A stretch of DNA of 64,000 nucleotides from Sordaria brevicollis (taxonomy: Eukaryota > Ascomycota > Sordariomycetes > Sordariales > Sordariaceae), in NCBI GenBank assembly GCA_033439795.1, contig JAUTDP010000001.1, positions 1,364,001 to 1,428,000 on the forward strand, in the 5' to 3' direction. Each line of letters opens with the position of its first letter. The stretch's first letter is position 1. Shown here one piece after another: positions 53,662-62,825 of the stretch. The translations under genes and the position numbers were made by a program. The notes below the pieces were generated by a model. The model ran no database searches, was not told where the DNA came from, and saw only the letters and a program-made list of their open reading frames with translations.

Positions 53662-54283
53662 TAAAATAAGGAAGAAAAATAACCCTAAATAATTATTACT
53701 ATTATAATAATTAGGAAAAGAGCTATATTAAAAACTTCTAATAAGATTAAAAGAATAAAAAGGGGAATAAATTTATAGGGGAAAAAGGAGTAATTTAATA
53801 ATAGGAATATTTTTTTCGATTTAATTATATCTTTTCTTTTACCTATTATAGAGGTAGGGTTAGGAAGTTTTAAAGATTTAATTAAGGAGCTGATTTTCAC
53901 CAAATTGAAGAAGATTTTTATTTTAAAGATTGAATAAAGTCTAATTATTATTCTAGCAAAAGTTGCCTGACCTTTTTTCTTTATTTTTAATTACCCTTCT
54001 CTCCTTTTATTCTTTTAGAGCTTTCCTTCTTTTTATGTGAAAGTCCGAAATTTATTCTATAACTTTCTTTCTTAATCTACTCAATGTACTACTATTATAC
54101 TTCTTTCAAATTAGCTCATTATAATGTATCTTTGTCTTGTACCTCTTTTCTTAAATTATGATTAGGGAAAATCCTTAGAAGAATTCCTCTAGAATGAAAA
54201 ACTACGAAAAATTTTCGAAAAAATACGGAAAAAATCTGCTATCTAGCCGTATACCCTTATACCTATTTATCCGCCCCATCTCA
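53662..54283 (-). repeat. Gypsy 5' LTR (right)
   Basis: 622 bp, pairs with 40759-41380. Here the inner ~200 bp is RIP-mutated and the outer ~400 bp keeps more CA/TG (TTCACCAAATTGAAG, GTTGCCTGACC), the mirror image of the left LTR. Confidence 0.88.
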
Positions 54284-54287
54284 GTAT

Positions 54288-54833
54288 ATTATTAGGGATA
54301 TTACTAGGGATATTGCTAGGGATATTGCCAGGGGTAGGGATAATACCCTAGGAATCCTTTTATAGAATATCCGTAGATATATTGGACTCCGGGCGGGTAA
54401 TACGTTTAAAGCGGCCTAATAATTGCGGCTAATCGTCTTCCGGCGTAATAAAATTATAATACTAAAATTATATTAGAAGATAAATCGGAAAGTAAAGAGG
54501 AAGGTTGTATATTATCGGGTTCTGGTACTCGGGAAGGATAATACGGTCTTGGCTAGTGAAAGAACGCGAAGCTTTCTTCTTAGGTTTGTTAATAAGCTTG
54601 GGAAGTAAGTTAATAGGCGAGTTAGGCTAATTGTTTAAGAATTACTCCTCTTTATCGTCGTTATCGTCTTCGAGGCCTTCTATATTAAAATTGACGGTCC
54701 GCTTACTTTTATTTATAGGCGGGGTAAGACCGGCGTTACGACCAGAGCTAGACGCGGGGCTAGACTCGGTGTCCTTAGGTTGAGCGGGGGGGCGGCCGCG
54801 GGGGCGATTACTTTTGGTCTTTTTAGTAGGCAT
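54288..54833 (-). other. Gene 1, N-terminal piece with AT-hook
   Basis: First piece of the split gene, with its start codon at 54831-54833. The first 63 codons are fully open (RPRGRPP AT-hook, Ser/Asp-rich linker, KSKRTVNFNIEGL, acidic DDNDDKEE). TAA then replaces Gln, and the piece continues to the NIP repeats at the gypsy target site. Confidence 0.7.
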
Positions 54834-55891
54834 CGTTTAAAAAAGTTAATTAAATGAATATAAGAAATATAATAATGAATTTGAGAAAGATGATAATAAT
54901 AATAATAATGATAATATTTATAATAATCGTAGTTTTTAATTACTATAATTTAACGAATGTTTGCGCGATTGAATCTAGATAACGAGTTTTGCGATTTGAG
55001 GTTGTTAGTTATTAGAAGGTTGGTTGCGATCCGAAATTTAACTGGATTTTTATATACGCTAACGGTATATTCGATTAGATTCCATTGCCTTCTATTTTTC
55101 TGTAATGTGCGTATAAATGGCGGGTATTATCTATTGCGATAAATAAATGTCGTAAATATTATAAATATAGTGGTAAATAGTAATAGTATTGAGGTGAAAA
55201 TCGACCGAAATTTAAAGTGGGTTAATAAAGCGGGTCGATTAGCGGTTTTAGTAGGGGAATTAATTAGTAAAATCGGAATTAACGAGCCGCCTTTAATTTA
55301 GACTACGGCCCGGTGAATAATAAAAGTAGGGTACGATAGACGTATAAATCGATAAAGAGTATAAAAATAGAAAATTTGTGAATAGGGGAGAATTTCTTTT
55401 AGAAGAAGGTATTTAGATTCGATAAAGTCGTAAAAGATATTTTGGTACTTATAATAAATTACGTACTTATATAACGTATTTACCCGCGGATAAATAATAG
55501 AAGATATGCAAATCTACGATATCGATAATTATTTACTTCGTTATTATAGGATAAAAGAGGACGAGACCGGTTTTATCTAAATCTAGTTTATTTATACAAT
55601 ATATTATTAATAAATGTCTTAGAAAGAGTACGTACCCGTACTTATATAGCTATATTCTACGTTTGTCTTCTACCGGTGAATATTTTAACGGGTAGGTGCC
55701 TACTTCTTTCTTATCTCTATAGCGTTTATACTTGGAATTAACGGTTTTAGTCTTGTATATAGCCTTGCGGTAATCTTAATATTGGATATTATTTTCTCCT
55801 TAAATTTAATTATATCCTTATAATTCTTCCCCTTTATAACTAATTCTCCTTTTTATAGCCTTCTTTTTGGCTATATTTTACTATCTATACT
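54834..55891. promoter_or_regulatory. Divergent intergenic region between transposon genes 1 and 2
   Basis: About 1.05 kb separates the two start codons (54833 minus, 55892 plus) and must hold both promoters. A GATAATAATAATAATAATG-type microsatellite is at 54889-54915. AT-rich TATATA stretches occur but no clear core promoter can be chosen. A 61-codon open frame at 54957-55142 has no support as a gene. Confidence 0.5.
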
Positions 55892-58800
55892 ATGCCCCGC
55901 CGGGCTAAAATTAAGGATACTCCCTTATAGGGGGACCTTGTAGTTAGTAAGTAGGTAAATTATAGAATCCGCGCAAGTTATAGTAGACGAGTGCCTATTC
56001 TAGACCTCTACCCTTATTCTAGAAGATAATAAGCTCGCTAACCGAAATTACCTATTGCCCCGCGCCAATTAAAATCACCAACCTATAATATTGGCTTTGT
56101 ACCGGCTTTTAATAATAATGATAACGACGGCGACGGCGACGGCGATGCGATTATATCCGACCCTACGGTCTCTATTAAAGACGATTGGGAGGAAGTCGAT
56201 GAGGAAGATGTACTAGGTTAATCTTTCCGACAATTATTTAAAATAGATTTGAGTAATTAATCTATACTTACTTCCTTCCTTAGATGAAGAAGTAGGAATT
56301 ATCGATTAAGAGAGCATATTTGGCGATCTAGATTTCGTAGATATTCGACGTAGACTAGCCGAGTTCGAGAACGACGTATTTCCCACTATATTTAACGAAG
56401 ATTAATTGCGATTAGATATTAAATACGTTGAATAGGAATTTAATCGAGAAATGTAGTAATTAAATATAATGCTTTTCGATAAAGAATTCCTCAATAAATA
56501 GATAGTAAATTAAACCGATTAAATTATAGAATCCGAACTTATAATACTATTAATGGCATTTACTCCACGGGCACCAGGGCTCTCTTATACGGGCACCAAA
56601 GCTTATTCGGGCACCATTATTACAGGTCTTGGTAGGTAATTTTCCAATAAATTACCCTTAGCACAAAGATTTCAGTTTCGTTACAAAATTTTCCTTGGAC
56701 CTATCCGTCGAATTTTTTTAAACGTAATTTGCCCGCCCAATTGAATAGCTATACTTCTATAAGGTATAGCAAATGAAAGAGCCTTTTCTTACCTACATAT
56801 TACTACCCTTCTTATATAAATAAAACTACGCTTAATTATATATGAAATTTTCCTTTTCGTAATAAGTTAGGAAATTTCATTGGTAATTAAAATTCAATAA
56901 CGTTCCGTTTGAAATCCCGAAGTTTTCTTACCGTTAGAGTAAAATAAAAGTATTGAAATTTTCAATTACACTTATAACCCTAACCCGATTGGTGCCCGAA
57001 TAAGCTTTGGTGCCCGTATAAGAGAGTCCTGGTGCCCGTGGAGTAAATGCCCTATTAATAATAGAGCGGGGTTAAATTTTCGATAGGTTAAAATTCATTT
57101 AGAGTTATTATAATAAATACGAATATATATTAGATTTTAGTATAGTATTAAGTCTATATACGTATATCCGCCGTATATTTTTAAAGGAATATAAAATTTG
57201 GTTATAAATGTTAAATATCCTACGTAATTGTAACGGCTTGCCTATTCCGGCTATTTAATTCTTATTAAGATAATTGGCTACTATTAAAGATAGGGTCTCT
57301 TAATAATTCCCTTTATTGGATATACGTATAATATAGGTTCCGTTATATATAATTAGGATAAAAACCGAATTTGTACGCTAAAAGAAAAAAGTAAAGTAAG
57401 CTAAATAACGAATAGAATAAGAAGTAGAGCGGATACGGTAAGTATAATAAATAAGATAATTAAAACTATCCCTAAATATAGTAACCGAGTACTAATCGTA
57501 ATAATTTAATAAGTTCGACGGAAATTAGTCTAGTATTGTACTTGCGCCGTTATATTTTATAGATTCGAAGTCGTTGTATTAGGCCTTCTTGAATTCTAAT
57601 ACCGCGGTTTTAATATATAAAAATATGGCGCATTTTATAAATAACCCAATGGAATTATATTAATCTCTTACGTAGTCCTTATCAATTTGTATAACTTTTA
57701 GGGAGTATACGCATTTTGTTAATAATTCCGAGGATAACGGGAAGGCTATTTTTCCCTCGGATTTTATTTACTTCTATTACTGCAGGGACTATATTGCCCA
57801 GGATATTCAAAATGTTAATATTCGCTTTGATAACCGCTTTAACGAAAACGAAGATAATAATAACCGCCCGGTTAATAATAACGACTATAACGAACGAATA
57901 CGTTATTTCTATCGGCTAATTAATAATTACCCGGATTTTCAATTATATATTAATCGTATTAAGGCCGTTAGTAAGAATTATACCGACGACTTTCGAAATT
58001 ATTAAAGAGAGATCACTTTAATTATTAACGAATATATCCTAATCGACGAAATTGAATTTAAATATCTAGGTCTTAATCTTTATTACTAATTAAATTATAA
58101 TATATTATTTAAAAGATACGAGCTGGTATTATAATTTGATAAGGAGGAATAGATTTTATAGGAATGGGCCGATTAGTTTACGCCTATTAATACTAATTAT
58201 TTTAACGGTAATAATTTGAACGACCTTAGCCCGGCAGTCGAGCTAGAATTAAGACCCGGTCGTTTACGAAATTAGAAACCCCGCAAAATATTCCCCAAAT
58301 ATACTACCGAACTAAATATCGAGTTTTAACGAAATGTTTTTCTAATCCGTTGTATTTTGGATAAAGTGGACCGAAAAGAGCTAAATGCTTACCCTATCGA
58401 AAATAACGACTATATTATACGGAAGACCCTTAAGATTTATCTATTAGTATATATATTACCTATTCGGGCCGAATTCGAGATTAAGACTTTTAGTAGGCAA
58501 TTTTTCGAGGAAGAATTGGATAAGACATATATTAGACACGGCAACGATATATTAAACTGTCCAATATTTATTTTTATTAATGGCTTTAATATTTACTGTA
58601 ATACTTACTGTTTGGTTATAGGGGTATATTAATTATTAGCTAGTCTATCTTTCAATACTAGGGTTAAAGATGCTAATATCTTTCCTATCGTTCTAAGTCC
58701 GTATATATCCAATTTCGATAACGTAATTAAAATACTCGGCTATACTATACCTCTGGAAAAGGGTATTGTTATAAAAGTGTAAGGAAGGCCAACCTTGGTT

Positions 58801-59994
58801 TCCGTCTTTATATTCTATTATACGGGTAATATGCTATAATAGAATTAAAATTTTAGAATTGTCGGTATAGGTGGGTATAAATTCTATCGATTCTATCTTA
58901 TCGGTCTAGAGCATGTAGTTAATAAGAGAGAGGTGCTAAATACGACGACCGGTATTGAGATAAACAAGTATTATTACCAGTATTTTTAAATGCGGTACGA
59001 AATCGACCACAATTTATAGAGGAAGGGTGATAAAAATGCTTACCGTATATAATGGGGGGTTAGCTAATTTTGACCTCCATTATTCGATTTAACCCCAATA
59101 TTCGATATTATATTTATACGGCCGCCAGACCCAGCTCATTTAGAATATAAAAGTATTATTGCGGCTATTTACGAAATGCTTCTCGACGTCTTTCTAACGT
59201 CGAAGGCTAGGCTCGAATATAGCCGTATTCTTCGTAACTGGCTATTTCCCCCTGGCTGGCATGCCTTGCCGTCCCCTTTATTTTATGTCGGGAGTTATAA
59301 CTTTATATACTATACCTAATAGTCAATTATTATACTTCCTCTTTTTTATATATGGCTTCGTAAAGACTATATTAGTCTACACACTTAGTAAGTATAGAAG
59401 GATATATATTAACTACATCGATAGGAGGAAGAAAACGACGAAGACGAAGACATTGAGGCAAATAACGTATTAGTTAGCTACTTTATTAAAATACTAGTTA
59501 TAATGGCTTAGAGTAATTCGATTCTAATAAATACCAGAAATACTCGCGATGCATATGAATATATCGAAGTCGCGGCCAAGAATACCAGGGAGTGGTATAT
59601 AGTATTTTGCTAGGCCGCATTAGCAGCTATAGCCAAGAATCCCAGGACTTAGAATGCCTTTAATCGAGTTCGTACAGATTCTTTATAAGTAACATCGTCT
59701 CGGCGGTCTTTACGAAGGTTTTTAGTAAGCGGTCCCAGTGCCGGTGCCAATGCTAGTGCCAATGCTAGTGGTCTAGACGATGATATACAAATGGATGATG
59801 TTGACCCCGATGATAAAGAGGGTGGTATTATCGCTGCAGCTATACCCCTAAATTTGCCGAAGAGGGTAAAGGAATATATCCGTAAGACCCTTCGACCGAA
59901 TGTATACGTTAGCGCTCATTATAGTCAAATATATAACGAATATAAACTACTTGGACTATTAAATGTGCTAGTAGAAGAAAAATATTATAAGTAA
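55892..59994 (+). pseudogene. Transposon gene 2: KDZ/Plavaka-like transposase, MITE-interrupted
   Basis: Starts at ATG 55892 (MPRRAKIKD). Intron 56217-56283 (67 nt, GTTAAT..TTAG) joins DVL to DEEVGII in frame. A 31 nt intron from 56253 also restores the frame but is very short. The MITE plus one target copy (505 nt) shifts the frame exactly as expected. The total is 3,531 nt, 1,176 residues. From 57052 to 59994 one frame holds, with TAA/TAG only at likely Gln. Motifs match long fungal KDZ/Plavaka transposases: NGFNIYCNTYCLVIGVY (~706), where family Asp is Asn706, a probable loss of the first catalytic Asp; NIFPIVLSPYISNF; a VSVFIFYYTGNM block; EINKYYYQYFQMRYEID; RPPDPAHLEY (Asp889); FPPGW and an A-x-S-N-S-I-L segment near the C-terminus. 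An acidic NNNDNDGDGDGD stretch lies near the N-terminus. Confidence 0.65.
56555..57051. mobile_element. MITE, 497 bp, 63 bp terminal inverted repeats, 8 bp TSD
   Basis: Perfect-looking TIRs of about 62-63 bp begin GGCATTTACTCCACGGGCAC and end with its reverse complement. Each TIR holds three GGGCACCA motifs spaced ~20 bp. The 8 bp duplication CTATTAAT flanks it (56547-56554, 57052-57059), suggesting a hAT or similar superfamily. No ORF. It is not RIP-mutated, consistent with its short length or late arrival. It interrupts the transposase gene. Confidence 0.9.
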
Positions 59995-60134
59995 GTTTCC
60001 GTTACCCCTGAATCTAAATTTTGGCGCCGTGAGGTACAGCACTACCACTCATAGTACAGCACTATACTACAGTATGCAGCACGTAACGCACCCCGAATTC
60101 TGGCGTATAAAATTCGGCCGTGGTAGTCGATGAG
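59995..60134. other. Spacer between transposon genes 2 and 3
   Basis: A short stretch with TACAGCACTA repeated three times with variation (60034-60085). It is less RIP-mutated than its flanks. No gene. Confidence 0.4.
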
Positions 60135-61530
60135 ATGGCAATTGAATTGAATATTGACAACGACGACATTTATAGACGATTCAAGGCCACGGCCTAGACT
60201 ACCAACGGCAAAGAAGTCGAGAAATGGATCCTTAAATAAGAATGTATTATCTATATTATTCGCTTCGCCTTGCTCAATTCGTTTACTATATTTAACCCTA
60301 TATTAATAGCATAGATCCAAATAATCGCTAGGGAAGCGCCTAACCTATTCGATAGTCTACTCTACCGTAAAGATAAGCAGCGCATTAGTATTACGGGCAA
60401 TCGCAAGAAGGATAAGTAGGAATTCGATATCCCTACAGCGGCTACCAAGACGTATATTCTTCCCTCGCTAATTAATAAGCTCGATAAACCGGTAATATAA
60501 TGAATATAATACCCAATCTCTAGTTTAAGTTAAATTTTACCTTTATTATCTCATTAAATATCTAATAACTTTAGACGAACACTTTCACAAGCATACGAGA
60601 TCGATTACGGCATTAGGGTTTTGCGCTTTACCCCTAGTGCCTTATAATATAATATAAATTTATTATTTATAGATAGGTATGTCCTCCCATATCTATATTT
60701 ATACCCCTTTACCTATATCCTTGCCTATATCCCTACCTACGTCCCATCCTTCTAACTAATACTAGCGCCTACCGGGCTAGGGAGTTATTTATTATTAGTA
60801 TCTTCTATATTTTATACCTAAATACGGCTATGATAGGACGTATTTTCGATGCTAAGGTAACGTATCTATACGTTTAGTGTCGTTAGGTAGACAATATAGT
60901 GAATTATAGCAAATTCGTATAAAAAGTCGATAGAACACCGTTAAACTGTCTAATCACACCCCTTTCCTCATACTCTTCGTATATATTATCTATATTAACG
61001 GTACTAAAGTCGCAAATTTACCAAAATTACACCTATTTGAGCAGCCTACTAACTAAGGCCTATAATCCCCTATATTTTAGAACCTATAAGCGCTATAATT
61101 ACAATATTGCCGACTTTATTAAATACCGGAACGACACAACGAATATTAGCCGTATCGATTATATCTTTCTTTATGAAGAGAAATAGTACAATACGCGCCG
61201 TATTTATTTTATATTAACGAAGATAATAGTTTCGGATAGAATTATACTAAGCCTTTCCCTGCCCATTGTTGAAGAGACCGGCGAAATATTAATCGTTAGC
61301 TTATCGGCCGTCAAAATAGATAGAATATACATTGTAAATATATTTAAAATTAGCGAGCGTAATAGGCCTAATCACTATACCTAACTGGCCTTAATAGATT
61401 AGGATATTATTTAATTGTAAAATAAGTGTTCTACGACATTATTAATAGTATATATTTATACGTACCTTTGCTAGTTACTATGCGAAATGTGCTAATAACC
61501 GTACGTAGTATCTAAACCGCTATAATATAT
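60135..61530 (+). pseudogene. Transposon gene 3: unidentified ORF with probable introns
   Basis: From ATG 60135 (MAIELNIDNDDIYRRF) about 120 codons read well, with KWILKQECIIYIIRFALL, REAPNLFDSLLYRKDKQRI and EFDIPTAATKTYILPSL. Then a probable intron (about 60492-60572, ending CTTTAG) leads to QAYEIDYGIRVLRFTPSA. Another readable block, in a different frame, covers ~60870-61440 (NCLITPLSSYSSYILSI, YKRYNYNIADFIKYRND, ISRIDYIFLYEE, VSDRIILSLSLPIVEETG). TAA/TAG stops reflect RIP. No domain recognised. Its place beside the transposase inside the TIRs suggests a transposon-encoded protein. Exon joins are not certain. Confidence 0.45.
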
Positions 61531-61896
61531 ATAATGAACTATTTATTCCTCTATCCCCCTCCCGTCGTCTAGTTTAATATCCGATGCACTCGCTACCGTA
61601 TAGAGGCTTCTTTAAAGCGCTATTCTACTATAGTAAAAGACTAAGTAATTATCACTAAGTTTAACCCGTTCATCTAATCTAATCTTTACTTTCATTCCCC
61701 TTTCTATATATACATCTAGTACAATCGTATTAACTCTTTCAATTAATTATATTAGTAATCAACCTATCGTATTTAATTGCATTCCTATATTGGATGTATA
61801 AGCGGCGCGCAGGTGCCGGACGGTACAAGTGCTAGGCGGAGCCGGGAATAGTAGGCGGCGCTAGACCGGGCAAGCCGGGCCCGGGGTACAAGCGCT
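61531..61896. other. Downstream of gene 3
   Basis: No gene seen. Composition turns from AT-rich to GC-rich at ~61800 on entering the minisatellite region. Confidence 0.4.
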
Positions 61897-62083
61897 GGCA
61901 GCAGGGTGGGCAGCAGGGTAGGTAGTAGGGTGGGCAGCAGGGTGGGCAGCAGGGTGGGCAGCAAGGTGGGCAGCAGGGTGGGCAGCAGGGTGGGCAGCAG
62001 GGTGGGCAGCAGGGTGGGCAGCAGGGTGGGCAGCAGGGTGGGCAGCAGGGTGGGCAGCAGGGTGGGCGGCAGGGTGGGCGGCA
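61897..62083 (+). repeat. GC-rich 12 bp minisatellite, about 15 copies
   Basis: Tandem repeat of GGTGGGCAGCAG with few variants. The plus strand is G-rich with regular GGG runs, so G-quadruplex formation is possible. Open frames on both strands (Gly-Ser-Arg-Val or Leu-Leu-Pro-Thr repeats) are by-products. It lies ~400 bp inside the right end of the large transposon. Confidence 0.9.
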
Positions 62084-62251
62084 AGCGAGGTAGACCGTAC
62101 GCTAGGTGGGCGGCAGGCAGCTGGGTGGGCGGCGGGCGGACTGCAGGTAGCTCCGTAGATAAATGCACGTCGGTTACGACTTCCTAACTTTTCTATATGC
62201 CCCAGTGCCTGTACGACGATTGCAGCCTGTATATAGGCCTGTAGGCTGGAC

Positions 62252-62305
62252 AGGGATTATTTTCTGCGATAGGGATTATTTTCTGCGATAGGGATCATTT
62301 TTCTG
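62252..62305. repeat. Short tandem repeat, ~20 bp unit
   Basis: A unit containing AGGGATTATTTTCTGCGAT is present about 2.5 times, close to the right end of the large DNA transposon. Confidence 0.7.
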
Positions 62306-62344
62306 ACCTGTAGCCAGTTCCCCCGCAAACTTAGGTGCAAATAT

Positions 62345-62486
62345 ATCTACCATTGTTGGGAAAACTACCGTCCAGACCTATTAACCGTCAACTCGCGGTA
62401 TCTTCCTTTAAAACGGTAATTTTTCAAACTTACTGTCAATTAACGGTCTTTTGACGGCAGTTTGGTGAGGGGGGTCCGCAGCTAAG
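62345..62486 (-). repeat. Right terminal and subterminal repeats of the large DNA transposon
   Basis: In reverse complement it starts CTTAGCTGCGGAC and has CGTCAAAAGACCG 31 bases in, pairing with the left end. GGAAAACTACCGT at 62359-62371 is repeated from the left end. Further ACCGT/ACGGT motifs fill the stretch. Confidence 0.65.
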
Positions 62487-62825
62487 TTGTAGTCCGAAAA
62501 TTTATTCGTTTTAACGATGAATTTTTTTATAATTTCGTCGTCCTCTTGCGTTTTTTCCGAAATTTTCGTAATATATACTACGTTAAGGTCATTATAAATT
62601 GAAAATCTTACGAGCGGGTTGTAGACGCCATTTTCGAATTTACGGTTACCGTTATTAATTGCTATTGGTAGTAATAATATATCGTCGTCGTTATAATCGT
62701 TGCGGGATATTATAAGGGACGTAAAAGACCCTTTTAAATCGATTCCCGTTATCGGTTTTCGTTTTAGAGCGCTCTTCGACCAGAAATCGGCGTTTCCGGT
62801 TCTAAAGTAGTTTTTTATCGCTTTT
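62487..62825 (-). mobile_element. LINE copy E, part 2: 5' end
   Basis: The first ~330 bases of the LINE in reverse orientation, ending with the 5' terminus (CTACTTTAGAACCGG in element sense). It completes copy E, whose other part ends at 35184. It is followed by the target duplication ATTCGTTTAAAGAATA at 62826-62841. Confidence 0.85.

Larger units (their letters stand above)
40759..54283 (-). mobile_element. Ty3/gypsy LTR retrotransposon, 13.5 kb, minus strand
   Basis: Two 622 bp direct repeats (40759-41380 and 53662-54283) have TG..CA ends and are flanked by the 4 bp duplication GTAT (40755-40758 and 54284-54287). Protease, RT and integrase motifs are on the minus strand in Ty3/gypsy order, so the right LTR is the 5' LTR. 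A purine run (AAAGGGAAGTT in element sense) abuts the 3' LTR as a polypurine tract. The internal region is 12.3 kb, about twice the usual length, because ~4.5 kb lies between integrase and the 3' LTR. The element is inserted in gene 1 of the large DNA transposon and is RIP-inactivated. Confidence 0.88.
35864..54833 (-). pseudogene. Transposon gene 1: AT-hook, coiled-coil and RGG-rich protein, split by two insertions
   Basis: Starts at ATG 54833 (MPTKKTKSNRPRGRPP) and ends at TGA 35864-35866. It is split by the gypsy element (40759-54283) and LINE F (37438-39272). After removing these and one copy of each target duplication, 3,591 nt remain, exactly 1,197 codons, and the frame agrees in all three pieces. 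RIP TAA/TAG codons interrupt it. Order: an AT-hook (RPRGRPP, residues 10-16); an acidic EGLEDDNDDKEE stretch (~52-63); tandem Asn-Ile-Pro units (~170-190); a Gln/Tyr/Ser-rich part (~205-330); a Lys/Arg/Glu coiled coil with repeated EEVRKVKE-like units (~415-490); a middle region of unknown fold; an Arg/Gly/Asp-rich tail with RSGGGR and RDTRDT repeats (~970-1095); and a basic RRRRKGGRSRGG end (~1144). No enzyme domain seen. Divergent to the transposase, so a DNA-binding accessory role (like TnpA in CACTA elements) is an inference. Confidence 0.7.
35185..62486. mobile_element. Large TIR DNA transposon (KDZ/Plavaka-like), ~11.4 kb without nested insertions
   Basis: This block interrupts LINE copy E: E ends ..CGGTATT at 35184 and resumes TTGTAGTCC at 62487, matching CGGCGTTGTAGTCC in intact copies. 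The block starts CTTAACTACCGGG and ends, reverse-complemented, CTTAGCTGCGGAC. About 31 bases in, both ends carry CGTYAAAAGACCG. The target duplication is 2 bp (TT) or 3 bp (GTT, left copy RIP-changed to ATT). Both ends have many ACCGT motifs, and GGAAAACTACCGT occurs near each end. Inside are a divergent gene pair (minus-strand AT-hook protein, plus-strand transposase), a third ORF, and three later insertions: LINE F, a gypsy element and a MITE. Removing these leaves 11,418 bp. CA/TG loss is milder than in the LINE copies, which suggests a later arrival. The KDZ/Plavaka assignment rests on transposase motifs read by eye. Confidence 0.7.

Noticed and set aside
53685..53903. Short minus-strand ORF, with a related one at 40584-40907
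   Set aside because: Both lie in the paired LTRs; the likeness reflects the repeat, not a gene.
61897..62083. CRISPR-like array
   Set aside because: Directly adjacent 12 bp units without spacers, in a fungal genome.
61785..62187. Repetitive proteins of Leu-Leu-Pro-Thr or Gly-Ser-Arg-Val
   Set aside because: By-products of a 12 bp minisatellite; a unit length divisible by three keeps any frame open.
35185..62486. Starship giant element
   Set aside because: No DUF3435-type tyrosine recombinase is readable near either end, and the transposase resembles KDZ/Plavaka instead.
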